A stretch of DNA of 64,000 bases. Origin: Amia ocellicauda (taxonomy: Eukaryota > Chordata > Actinopteri > Amiiformes > Amiidae). Positions 1 through 13,500 of the stretch are shown piece by piece; position 1 is the first letter of the stretch, and every line of letters begins with the position of its first letter. The translations under genes were made by a program, and so were the position numbers. The notes beneath the pieces were generated by a model. The model was given only the letters and a program-made list of their open reading frames with translations. It did not search any database and had not been told where the DNA came from. The DNA lies in NCBI RefSeq assembly GCF_036373705.1, contig NC_089867.1:28082612-28146611 (forward strand). Reading direction: 5' to 3'.

Positions 1-824
1 GTATATTCCACATTACTTTTGCAACATTAAATACTGAAATGTAGATTTGTGTCAGGTTTACAAAAACATAAAAAAATGTTGCAACACCACCCTGTTTTCT
101 GGGAATATTAAACATCAGCTAAATTAAAATGAATTAAGGAATAAATTAGTAAATTAATTGATTGATTACTGTTTAAAAAAGGAAGTTTGTCCAAATGCTG
201 CATCTTGTTTGTAAGCTTTCTAGTGTTCTTAATGTTGATGTAATTAAGTGTATTGTTCTTCTTTCACGATTTTCTTTCAATTATATTGTTACTGTCTTTA
301 TATTGATGTTGATTACAATGTAATAGCTTAGTTCATATTTACTACTTTCTTTATCTTAGTGGGGTACTTCATTGTTTTTGATGTTGGATATTTTCTTTCG
401 GTTTCTCAGTCTGCACAATCAGTATAAAGGACATGTGTTTATGGGGTGTAACAGGTGTTTGGTGATGGCATCTGCTGCCTGGGATTAAACTGACAACCAA
501 TAATGGGTGAAAATCTATTATGTGTTCAGTCATCCAGAGTTTCAAGTCACGAACCACATGCAGCTACAATAGTAATAAATGTGTAAAGTAACTCATGTGT
601 GCGTTAATTGTCTTTGTAAATATTATGCTCGTTAGAAAGAACATAAGAAAGTTTACAAACGAGAGGAGGCCATTCGACCCATTGTGTTAATTTTATTTGT
701 GTGACTAGATATCAACAAGGTATAGTCAATATTAATCGGTTAAAACCCCAACCCCTGGGTTGGAAAATGTTTTACAAAAATTCAAAGACTATCATGAAAA
801 TATAAAAGTGATCCAATGACTCAC
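1..824. other. AT-rich intron DNA with a LINE tail
   Basis: Expected position of C1QTNF12 intron 6. I looked on the minus strand for the last C1q exon (a FTVQVQGLLQLQ-like segment) and found none. The only recognisable item is a LINE 3' tail at 637-700. Confidence 0.5.
637..700 (-). repeat. LINE 3'-tail fragment
   Basis: The string gaacataagaaagtttacaa followed by gaggaggccattcgaccca matches the terminal part of the LINE at 13021-15760 and the copy at 40846-40952. Minus orientation, 3' end toward 637. Only the last few dozen bases of the element are present. Confidence 0.7.
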
Positions 825-918
825 GTATATCGGTGGCAGAGGGACTCGATACAGATCAGGACTCGCATGTTGTCTCTCGCTCTCAGTTGGGTCTTGCTTT
901 TCTTCACTTCACTGTGGT
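825..918 (-). CDS. C1QTNF12: C1QTNF12 coding exon 6 (C1q core, VLICIESLC)
   Basis: 94 bp, residues 227-257 plus two bases. Acceptor gtcttgtgcag, donor gtgagt (824-819). Reads [17 protein letters not shown] followed by [14 protein letters not shown]; human has DHSELQGKARLRARD and [13 protein letters not shown]. Phase 1 in, phase 2 out, consistent with exon 5. It lies inside and antisense to a spurious plus-strand open frame at 816-1202. Confidence 0.93.
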
Positions 919-3900
919 CTGCACAAGACACGGAACAACATAAGAGAACATCGGATCAACGAAATTACCTTTCCAGACAACCTTGTGGTAAACAGTGTTG
1001 TCACCTATTGTACATTTCTTCTAACAAAGGCTTATCTGGCACATCCAAAAATTCTTCTTTGCATATCAATAGGGATATCATTGTTATATTTATTATGTTT
1101 TGTATTAGTGTGAGTGCTAAAATGTATATTTTACAGCAAGAACTGCTTCAACGGGACATGTTCTGCCCTGTAAACAGTGTAAACTTAGACAAAGAGCATT
1201 GATTTCCTGCATTCATTTTTTTCTCATGAGTCTCATGAGTCTTTTCCCACATCCGTTGGCGGCACAGGAGCTTAGCGAAATTGTACACGCTGGGTCCCCA
1301 GAGATGATCCCACTGGCTCTGTGTCTTTTCTGAGCTCCTTCATAAGATGGATGGAGCCCAAAAACTCTGACGAGCTTTTCTACAGATGCTGTAGGATTTA
1401 ATGACTAACAAAATGATGTGTCATTTTGGTCACGGTCTACTTTTCATAGTTAATCAGAACTTTTTACCTCCTCTGTCAGAAGAAGTGGGAAATTGTCAGT
1501 TTGCAGAAACAGGTGATGACAAAAATGGCCAGTGTATAAAACATACTAAATAAATTAACCTGCTTTGAGAATTAAAATCACAAGCTGTAACAGAAAAACT
1601 GTTAAAGGTTTAAACACAGAAGAGAGCTGTTCCAAAGTCCCAGAGTTACAGTGGAAAATTATCATATGTGTCAGTTTCTGTGAAACGTGGAAAAGTGTCA
1701 GCACTAAAATAAAGTGTATAATTTAAAATAAACAAAAACGTGCCAGTTAAATTGTCAAAATCCTGCGAAAAGAAATAGATAACCACCGGGGCTGTTACAT
1801 TTAAATACATCAACAGTGGTGGCCATAACTGTCCTTCATTATTAGGTGATGTTTTCTTATCACTCAGTAGTGAGAACTAAATTACTACATTGTTATACAA
1901 GGCTGGGGGATTTCTAACTGCTATTTCATTCAATTCACATAACGGGGGCACTTCACTCAGGTACACCAATAAGAGCCATATTGTTAAAGAGTTCAGTACT
2001 TGTTATTGTGTATTCATTGGCAGACGCCCTTATCCAGTACTTATCTATACTTACCAATGTGAACATTGGCGGAAAACTGGTAGATCCCAGTCATTGAGGC
2101 TGTAAATCGACCGGTCAGCAGGTCCATCCCAGAGCCTCTGATAAAAGCTCCTTTCGCAGGCGGCTGCCGAGACAATCAAGGAACCCATGTGTGTTCGCAA
2201 TACATCCAAAAAATTAAGAAATGTGAGATCTTATTATGAGTCTAACCTAAAAGTCAGTGGATATGTGAACAATGTCTAACCAGGAAAGATATGGACTGTA
2301 TTCGAATAAGCAGCTGGTGATGGGAATACGTTTTAAAAAGGAGTTAAAAAGAAATTCAAATTCTATTCCAGAGAAAATGATTTGATTGATTGCTAAAGGA
2401 TAATAATTAAATTAGACAATAAGACGATAAGCGATTTTGAGTGATTGCCAAGCATCTGCCTGACACTGCCTCTGCAGACGCCATGATTAAAGAAAAGAGT
2501 TGACATAATGTTGCAGAAGAATCCTACTGGCATCAAACAACATCATCTGTGTGTGTGATATTGATTTTCTCCTCTTTTTTCACGGTTAGATGTAGCCCCG
2601 CATGGTTGTCAAACACATTTTTATTGATTTATGCAAGCCCCTTATTCCCCCACCATTTTGTCAGGATTTCCCATTTACATTTAGTTTTGGTTGTCGTCTC
2701 TTATTCAAAGGGAAACGAATTCCACAGGAAAATAAGTTACTCCACTGCAGCAAATTAATTGAAACATTCTCAATTAATACCCACTATACTCTCTCTAGTC
2801 ATGAAACACTGTCTTGTGTGTATTGCTCAATGTATCATTTGAAACATTGCTCTAAATACATTTCCTTTAAAATTGTCTTTTCTTCTTTTGTTCTTACATT
2901 TATGTAACTGTGGAAATGGATGGTTTCCAAGCACTGGATCAATCTGGCCTGAATTCTGTTTTCACAAACTTCTAAACAAGTTGGACAAATTACAAACTTT
3001 AAAGGGAAAATGTATTTCACTGGATGACTTCACTGTCAATAATCTGTGGTATTTTTAATTGCTCAGAACGTGTGTTTGGTTCTGTTTGGTGCTAGAGGTG
3101 TTTTCTTCACATGACAGAACATTGCTATAAAGGTGTGGTTTTGTTTGTAGTACACAATGTTGTTGCAACATTGCAGGAACGTTAGTTATATAAATGTTTT
3201 TGAAGTTTAACATTTTACATATATTATATTAACATACATGTATTATTTATATTATTATTATACATATTATTTATTTATTTTTATTAGTAGTGGAAATATG
3301 TGATAAATACCTGTCTGTAATAGCTGTTATATAATCAATATTTTCCGTTTTTATCATTATGTAACATCTAAGATTGTTTTAAAAACGTAAGTGTAGATTT
3401 ATGTTGTCCCTGTGTCATTTCACAATATTGTCACAAGTGCATGATAACATCAATGGCTGCGCAGATGTTGTGCTCATGTTAAAACATTCTGTTTTCTCTG
3501 ACAAAATATCGAACACAATGTATCTGATTTATGTTTTCCCAATGCAATTTCAAAGAGACACACTGTTGGGACAATGCAGTCACCAGGTTACATTGCTTGG
3601 GTTTGGACTAATTGGACTGATGTTTCCTATCAAAGAACGTGTGTGTCAAGTGTATCCAGTGAGCTCTGTTACATTGGCATCCAATTCCATACTTACAGTC
3701 TGAAAGATCTGCAATTCAACCAGTGTTTTCTTGTCCACAGTGATGGGTCCTTTCAGTTTGCAGTGGAAAGCTTCTTCTATTCTTCTGTAGGAGGTGATGC
3801 CATCAAGCAGGATGAGAGGAGGGGGTGTGGGGCAGGGGCTGGACTGGCAGTCTGTGGACGCCCGTCTCTCTGTGGCTTCTGAGAACAACACGACAGGAAG

Positions 3901-6900
3901 GGAAAAAAAGGTCACTAATGTCAGAGGAGATTTTGGTTCATCTGAGTTATGTAGGCTGTAGGCCACACCCAGCTAACACACAGCATTGCCACAACGTTAT
4001 ATAATGTAAATTACATTGCTACAACGTTGTGACAACGTTGTATGTTAGCAGGGCAGGCACACAAGCAAGTTTAATCTGTTATGTTGCTGCCAATTCAAAC
4101 AGACAGGAGTATGCAGCAGCATGTTTTTAATTGGAAATTGGTTGCACGTTTATTTTTAAAACCTGATTTATGTAACTGAAAGATTGATCTATTTATGTTT
4201 TTTATAGAAAAGGGATACAGGATACATTTTATACCAACCCTTTGGAATGTTTACCATGTGATCTGAAGGAAGTTTTCTTTAATTTAACTTTTGTTACCAA
4301 AATGTATTTGGACCCAATTGAAAATCATTACTGAAAGTCAGTAATTGAGCTACAATAAAGCACCACCGCATTTTCTACAATCTATTTGATCATTTGAGAA
4401 CTGCTCATCTGCCAACTTAAGAAAGGTTTAATTTTTTTACGTATTATTATTTCATAATGATTACATATTATCTTAACTTCTGGAAACCTTTTGGCTTGTA
4501 AGACATGTATTAGTGCTGAAGGAGGCTTTACAACATATTAATACACATGTGCCTTATTAATTATTGCTAATTCAGTATTAATAAGGTTTACTCCTCCTAT
4601 TCTGCAGTCTCAATATTATCAATATCTCAGCAATAAAATAACCATTCAAAGCAATTGGTTTATGAAGAAAATGTTCTCTAGGCACACATACACAAGTTGT
4701 TGGTCATCAATAAAACCGTTTGTAGATCCTATTCTGAAGTGAAGGCAACATTTAGATGAGTTAAGAACTTACTAGCAGGGTATAGGTGTTAATCTTGGTG
4801 AGGAAATTGATGATAAAAATGTCCATCAACAAATTTTCATTTTATTTTATTAGATTTTTGTCAATGGTTAAAAGCGTTGACAAAATCCATCCATAATTAA
4901 AGGTCTTTTGTGTTATTATTGATGTAAATAAGACAAGAAGAAATCAAAAGTGTGACTAAAACTCAGAGGGAAATTAAATGACCTGTCTGTCAGATAGAGT
5001 GCAGTCCCAGGCATGAGTTAACATTGCTGCCCACTGCACGGCGCAATGCATGCTGAGAAATGGTAGAACACAATACAATCTAGTCGGGGCACAGAGAGGA
5101 GGGGAAGCTACTACAGAAGAATGTACATTTTGTGATTGTGCATCAATATAATTTTACTTTTCTATTATTATTATCATTAGCTATTATATTATTATACAGT
5201 AATATGATTTTTTTTTTTACCATGGCTATGGGCAGCAGTAGCAAACCATTGCAATTAGGGGCTGATTCATATTAAGTTTTGGCTAGTAAGGATGTGAAAA
5301 ATATGTTGTTTTAGCACCAGCAAGCAGTGCATTATAGTCACCAGTCCAGACAAAACAATTCTAAGCTCTGGCTTTTCTGACAAATGTCTGACATCCTGAA
5401 AACAATCACTGTGTTTGATTTGATTGAAGGTTTACTGCAACACAAAGACACAATATAAAATGTGTGCAAGAGCTACGATAACATACAGGTTTCCTACCTT
5501 TGATCATATGTCTGAACTCCTTGAGCAAAACCTCCTGAGTCACTTCAGCTCCTGGAGCTCCAGGTTGTCCTGGTGGCCCTGGGGGTCCAGGAGGTCCGGG
5601 GGGTCCGGGCTGAAGGAGAAACATAAACAAAATATAAGTAAAGTATGCAGGAATACAGAATCCATCCTAAATTAACCCCCCAATCTGCAACAAGGCCTGT
5701 CCTCGTCCATAAAGCATTAAAACATTGGCTGCTGATCTACTACGAATCCTACAAAGTTGCCTAGAAACATTCAGGGCAGGAAGCCTCTGTAGTCCAGCAT
5801 CACAAACCTGTTTAGAAGTATTTCAACGTGTTGTGATTGGGATCTCATATAGGAAACAAATATCACAGAAAATATGCTGTATGTTTTTATTAATATCTTA
5901 CACAAAATATTTATTGAAATACATATTTGAACTAAATGGCATGAAAATAAATGTCAGTGAACATCGACCTACATTGTATGCATATAAATACATGTTCATC
6001 TGTGCCTAAAATATATTTCAATATAGATTTGATAAATGGCATCTGATATGGATGCTCCCAGTCGAATGGACTGAGAATTTTCTCGCAACATTCGCATCCT
6101 TAGCGGATGTACATTAAGATAGTCAAATCCCCATGAAGTGTCTACTGTTCTGGTTAAAGAAAAATACTCCTTTTAACTTGTCAGTGCATGGCATAACTCT
6201 GTATTGGCGGCTTTTTTATGGTACAGAACATTCTTGTTACATTTGTGATGCCCTGAATTTTATTTAAGCAGCATCTGCCCACCTCTAGATGCAGGATGGT
6301 TCATTTTCAGATTATTTAACTGTGCTTTTACACTTAGAATTGTTGTATCTGCACATGTACTGAATTTACAAACTACACCAGTGACTAAGGCCTGGTTCAA
6401 ATCAAAATGTTGGCTCGTCAGTCTCAAATTCATGAAAATGATGACACCAGGAATCTGGAGACAATAATTGAATAATTCTTGGTGTCATCAATTCATCATC
6501 ATGAATTTGAGACAGTGACTAGAAAACAAACACAACTTTATTTGATACTGTTTGACTACTGTTTACTGGGAAGCACAGTGAGTGGCAGCGCTAGGAACAT
6601 GTGCAACGAGAACTGAAAGCATTGTGCTTCGTGCCCCTTCTGTGAAATGACATACACTGTAGGTCACCATAACCAGTTCTTACACTGAGCCCAATTACAT
6701 CTTTCTGACAGTGGATTGGTGGAGCCCCAAATCTTTATAAATGGTTTTGAACCCTTTACTATGCTGAAGAGCATCAATAACTGCTTTTCTGAGTTCCTCG
6801 TAGATTTATTTTGATCTATCAATGAGTAAAGATTTCCACACACCTGTACTGTGAAGATCAAACTCACAAAATCTTTATAGAGGGTGTGCCTCCCAACGTC

Positions 6901-7507
6901 ATCCCTGTAGAGCTACCTAATAATTTAAACACCTGATTATAATTATCAGGTGTTTAATTTATTTATTTGAGCTAAGATCCCCTCCAGACCACTGTACTCC
7001 TCCAGTGCCAGAAGACTAACTCTACCTCCTCTCCACTCTCCTTCCTCCAGAGCCGCTCTTTCTCCTCCCTGGCCCCTAAATGGTGGAACGACCTGCCCAC
7101 TGAAGTCAAAACAGGAGAGTCCTTGACCTCATTCCGACGCTTACTCAAGACACATCTTTTCCGACAGTACTTATAATATTAGTCCTTTTATCCCCGCTAG
7201 ATAGCACTTCACAGTTTTATTATGCTTCTTGTATTATTGATTGTTTTCCTCCTTGCTCCCTTTCCCGTAGCCCTTGACTGTGACCCTACATCTTGACAAC
7301 ACTTAGCTTTCACGGTCCAGGATGTACTGTAGGACCTCACTTGTGTAAATTGAAAATTGGAATTTGTAAAATGTATTTTGAATTACTATGTTTTAGTAAA
7401 ATTGAATTTGTAATGATTGATGCCTTGTACTGTATTTTTGCACTTTGTTTTGCACTTATGTTGTAAGTCGCCCTGGATAAGGGCTTCTGCCAAGAAAAAA
7501 AAAAATA

Positions 7508-7569
<62 letters not shown>

Positions 7570-10500
7570 GAGGTTTTCACATACCCTAACTCTTAATTAC
7601 ACATTTTCATCCATTATTTTGTTCCTAAAGACATAGAATATATGGATATTTAAGAAAAGACTGGCTTTGATTCAATAAACTATCATGGTAAAACTAAGGA
7701 TATTCTTTATTTATCATTGGGGTTCAACCAAGCCCCTCATAAAAATATAATGCAGTCTAATTGTACTGAATGAAACACATGTAAGACCGATGCTTGTGTC
7801 TGAAGAGCTTGTGGCGAATGTGCTCTTCTGACTTTGTTCATGGTAACCTAGCTGTGTTGCTAAGATAGGTACTTGTGTTGCTATTTAACGTCATTTTGTG
7901 ACATTAAAATACAAATAAAGTAGAATAACAGTTTCGTTCAGCAGATCCTTTCAAAAAGCACAATTCATCCTCAAAAGTACAGTAGCTACATAACGGTCTC
8001 ACGATGCCGCCAGCCACGCAGTTCCCCCTGATCGCTGAGCAATATAGTGCATGAGTTTCAACTGCCATTCCTGGCCTGAACCCTCCAGGAGTCCAGAGTA
8101 CAGGACTGTGGCAAACCACAGACATCTGGATTCTGGGTTTTCTCGAGTGGGAGCCACTTCCATAATGGGCCCTCAATGAATTGCCTCACAAGACCTCATT
8201 ATACCCAGTGACCTCATTTTCTTCTAGCATGAAAAGATTCCATAGCAATTAATTCAGCAAGAACAGACAGCAGACTGTCGACTCTCTCTGCTTCTACTTG
8301 CATCATCTTTGGAACCTTTTCAACACATCTCTCTTCACAAAATCTGCTTTCTCTCTGGTTCAGACTCCCCAATAGATGATGATAGATGCATTTCAGTGGC
8401 CTTATGACCCCCTCGCACGCCTCCCTGTTCCTCACACTCTGCTCTGTTAGAGGTTTATCATCATTATTAAAAGACAGTCATGTGTTTTATGGATCCCATC
8501 ATGAAAACAAAAGCTGCTGAAAAGTCTTTCTAGCCACTCCATGAAGCCTTCATTAACAAGATTGAACAGAATAGAATGTATGAGTGGAATTTATGAATGC
8601 CATCCAAATGGGTGGAGATTCCCCAGATAAGTGAATAAGAAATTGTCTGAACCCAGTGTTCCTCCAACAGCAGGTTTCATCACTGGCTGCTTGAGACCTT
8701 GGACAAGATTTAAACTGCTGTGCTTGACGTGAATAAAAAGCTCAAATTCCTAAAGAAGAAATGCATTTAACTTTGAGCCAAGCAGGACGAGACATTAAGA
8801 AAGTTATCATAAACTTAAGAGAACATCAGTGTGACAATGTTAACCCTGGTTCACTCTTAGACTGGACAGCCCTGACGTCTGGATGATTGCAGTGGGGGGG
8901 CACCAGTTTCATGTGTGATGTATTCCAGCACAACAACTCTAATCTGATATGAATTAAAAACTAAAAGTTACAGGAGAATCAAGCAATGGCAGAATCAATT
9001 ACATGTTCATTGGATATGATGTACTTATTCTGCTGCTCACATCACATCACCTAACACTCACATACTTTAAAATCCTCTTCTCTCTTGTTCCACTTATTCT
9101 GATCCCTCTAACTCCATTACCCTCGATTCCATGGACAGTTTCTCTCATCTCAGCCATGGGACGCTGTAGGTCTCTCAGGGTTGGCATTGGCCTCCTTGGC
9201 TTCTCTGATCAATGCCCTTCTTACCCGGCTGCTCAGTGTGGGAGGACCACTGCTCTCAGCAGATGCCGGGTGGTACCTTCCAACAACTTTGTTTTGAAAG
9301 TACCTTGGTCTTCATAGTACAAGCTTTACTTTGAAAACCCTACCCAATTCTGGGACCTTTTAATCTGTAATCATGTGAACAGTTTTAATGCGCACAGATG
9401 GACTTCATTCAACTTATTGTGTGAAAATCTGATTACAACTGAGCTTATTTAGGAGTGACATAGCAGTACTTATATACTTATATAGGGGTCAATACTTATT
9501 TAATTAAGACTTTGTTGATAAAAACATAGTCAAGGTAGCAGCAATACAGGAAATAATACTGTTTGAAAATACAGTATTCAGGACTGGACAGACACCAGGA
9601 AACTAAATATCATGTAAACAAGTGTAGGCAGAGTGCGAATTATACAATGACAAACAGGGGGTCAGCAAAAATTTTGAGAGCGGGCGGGGGGGGGTTGGGT
9701 TGATGGTCATAGACTGTAAGAGCCGAGGGGGGGCGGGTGACGGTCAAAAACTGTGAGAGCCAGGGGAAAGGCGGGTGACCGTCAGAAATCGTGAGAGCGG
9801 GGCACCGCTTTTTGTGTTAGGATATATTCATGTTTCGACCCCTGCACCCTTCTATTACTGCATCTTTTGGGGGGTCCAAGTCTTAATTAGGAGGGTTCGA
9901 CCCCCCCAATCCCCCCCGTAATTCGAACCTTGAGTGTACGTAATACATCCAAGTAACAGCAATGTACAGGAACAACACACTGACAAGTCAACTCAAACAA
10001 CTACAAGCTCAGCACCCAAAAACAAACACATAAAATAAAATGGGACCCATAGTGTGTAAGGACAAACAAAGGGCTGTGAGTGTGTGGAACAATTAGCGCT
10101 AGAGAGCCGTGGAAGACGATTCCCCAGGATCCTCCAAGAAATGGCTGGATGAGATTCTAGGACCAATTTAACTATCAACCAAATCAGCAAGATGGATCAA
10201 ATGGCTTTCCTCGTTTATGTTCTCCTGTTATTATTAATTGTGAACAATTAAGGGGATGTTCAGGATCAACTGAACATTGAGACCCATCAAGGATGCCATG
10301 CTGCTCCCTGTCAGAACAGTTTTGTTTGTCAAACGAAAAAATAAGAAAATTGACTTACTAGAGGCCTTTTCCTCTTTCTGCACTTCCCTGGGAAGTTGCC
10401 CACAGGTCGCTTTACAAAATCCAGCCAAGATCCATGAGGGTCCACACGGTGAATCTCCGGAAGCTATGCAGATAAAAAAATGACTATGATATATAAAGAG

Positions 10501-13500
10501 AGCCAAGAATGTGCCAGTAGTGTGAACAAAGCTGTGCACCCCTGTTGCAAACTAGGTGTTTTATTTGGATTGGGGCTTTCTCTCTGTACAGTTTTTTAAA
10601 GGTCCCCAATCCTGGTCTTGAAGACCTACAGTCCAAGAGGTTTTCCAGCTCTCTTTAAAGCTGATTCTAAGACATGGGAAGTGTAGTTAAAATGGTTAAA
10701 CTCAGATAATGATGTTAATTGTTCACATGGGATGAAAACCCAAATACTCTATAAACCTATAGGACCAGAACTGGGAAATCTAGGATTACATTGTCTTGAC
10801 ATTTATTTGTTTTTTTAAGCCTTTTGCTTTATTTGGGACACTGCTTGTGAAACACCACCTAGTTTTTCAAAACTTCTCTCTTTAGTTTCTCTAATGCATG
10901 ACAGACGGTGACCAATTATCAGGTATCACATATGAACATGTTGTGACAAGTGAGTTTAACATTATTATGGTTATGGATTATTGGATTAAGTATGGATATT
11001 TCTGACTGGAAATGAAGACACACATAAGCTGTTTAAAGATAAAACGTCATGTTTGTGTGATAATGAAGAAATTAAGGTTTTATTAGCACCCTGGAGTCAT
11101 GTCTATACATACAATACAATTATTAAGTGATTATTATTATTCAGACATCATGTGGCTAATAATGGCTTATAGAGTTATAGTAAGATATGTGCTTTATCTT
11201 ACTAACCAGATACATTTTTAATATGGAAGAACATTGTTAAAATGCAAAACTTTTTATTGTGTTTTCCTGTATGTATACATCTGCCTCCCAGGAAACGTAA
11301 CACAAATATGTTTTTCATCCAGTTAATTTATTTTGTGTCTAGACTGCAACATTTTGTGTTAATTTAACAAATAAATTAATTGTATATTACTTATGATTAG
11401 AGCCCTGTGTTTTACATGACCTGGTTTAATCGGCTGTACTTCATTCCTCCGACCACAAGGAGGTCCTGTGTGTAGTCTGCTCAATTAAGCATCTCATTGA
11501 TTAATAATCTCCAGATTCCTTTATTTTTATCAATAAAAATCTCTTGTTAAAATTGCATTATATGAACATCAAGTAATACAATAATGTAATACAATAACAG
11601 GGCTGGACATGAGGCATTATCTGTATTCTTCCTGCATTGTGTGTCGTGCTCCTCCGCACAGCAGGTTTACAGGCGTTTCTGAAGTAGCTGCATGTGGCGT
11701 CGCATACAGAGCTGTTACGAGCAGCAAGCACATCAATCACAGAGATACAAGAACACAACCAATGTATTCCCTTACTGGCTTAAAATATCTGCAGGATTTC
11801 CCCACTGGACTGTGGGAGCAAGAGGAAAACATGCAACGTGTAGCTGCGAAGTGCCTTCCACCATGTGTGACGTTTGAGGGAAATAGCTATAACAGTAATA
11901 GTTTTAGTGATTTCAGGATACATTTTAAGCATAAAATTGTGGTGTTAGAAGAGAAAATGTATAAAATAAAATTAGAATTTAAAGAATAATAGGCTTCTAC
12001 ACAATCAGCTTAATCATCATCATCATCATTATCATCATTACAAGAAGAAGCCAGTCAGCTCGTAAGCCTTACACAGGCTTTAATTTAAGCTCCAGATGGC
12101 AATAGAGTAAACTATGCAACATAATCTTCATAGTAGTAAGGAAATGTAGGCCTATATTCATCTTTACTCAATAGCTATCTTAGTTTAATCTGGGAAATGT
12201 CCATATGTTATAAATTCCCAAGTAATCCTCTATAACAGTTCTGTTGCAGATGGCTCCACATACACACTCTTCTATGTTGGAAAGTCACTAAGAAAACACT
12301 TATTTGGAAGCTAATTTCCGGACTCCAATACCAAGGCATGGTTCCCTCATTCAAGGCTACAAATAAAATATGGCATTTGTGCACCAAACCTTCAATTCAA
12401 ATTAATGATAAACAATTCCATCACTGAGGCATAAGAAATAACATCTACCAAAAGAAAACTGTCAACTTGGTGGATGGTTCTGTCCAGGAGGAAAAACAGT
12501 AAAACTCTTATTTAATATGATTAAAAAATATGATTTGATATTATTGTTCTTTTAGGAGTGGTAATTGGAAGATGCATCTGACATTTTTAATTTAAATCTC
12601 TTTCCTTGACTACACATCACTATGATTACATAAAACCAGTGATTCATACTTTCTCCTTAACTAGTGTTGGAAATTCTTGCCTAAAGATAATTTTAAATGT
12701 TGCCAGACATCAGAACAGGTTACAGTATGTACCTCTCTTATAGGAAGGCAAAGGGCTTATTATATGCTGCGTTGCTTTGCTATCCTTTGCCAAATCATGC
12801 TGTCACTTTTTGATGTCTCCCCAGAATTTAGTTTTTTCAATGCCACCATGAAATATATTTTCTGAAGGGCTTCTCTCATGTACCATTTCAAACAGTCATC
12901 TGTCTTTCCCCAGTGAGGTCTGTTAAGAGTAATTGGGATCACGCTAATATCTTTGTGACACATTATGGAACAGTTATTTGTATTTTCATCACATATTTTT
13001 GCATTGGTATCTAGGACATTACATAAGAACATAAGAAGAACATAAGAAAGTGTCCAGTTGAGAGGAGCCCATTCGCCCCATCGTGCTCGTTTGGTGTCGA
13101 TTAATAACTAAGTGATCCAAGGATCCTATCCAGTCTGTTTTTGAATGTTCCCAAATTGTCTCTTCAGCCACATCGCTGGGGAGTTTGTTCAGATTGTGAC
13201 GCCTCACTGTGTGAAGACGTGTCTCCTGTTTTCTGTCTCGAATGCCTTGAAGCCCAATTTCCATTTGTGTCCCCGGGTGCGTGTGTCCCTGCTGATCTGA
13301 AAAACCTCCTCTGGTTTGATGTGGTCGATGCCTTTCATGATTTTGAAGACTTGGATCAAGTCCCCACGTAGTCTCCTCTGTTCCAGGGTGAAAAGGTTCA
13401 GTTCCTCAGTCTCTCAGTAGGACATTCCCTTCAGACCTGGAATAAGTCTGGTTGCTCTCCTCTGAACTGCCTCTAGAGCAGCGATATCTTTCTTGAAGTG

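Noticed and set aside
816..1202. 128-codon plus-strand open frame
   Set aside because: Antisense to C1QTNF12 exon 6; no family resemblance of its own.
1250..1440. GC-richer stretch with a short open reading on the minus strand
   Set aside because: Considered as an extra C1QTNF12 exon, but phase and sequence do not fit; exon 5 joins exon 6 directly.
3401..3882. Two overlapping plus-strand open frames of about 100 codons
   Set aside because: Partly antisense to C1QTNF12 exon 4, otherwise AT-rich intron without domain features.
5424..5675. Plus-strand open frame
   Set aside because: Antisense shadow of the collagen exon; repetitive composition comes from the Gly-Pro-Pro codons.
7386..7580. 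Minus-strand frame with about 20 tyrosines
   Set aside because: Translation of a TAA microsatellite.
10234..10539. 101-codon minus-strand frame over C1QTNF12 exon 2
   Set aside because: Wrong frame; the splice-consistent frame gives the conserved SWLDFVKRP block.
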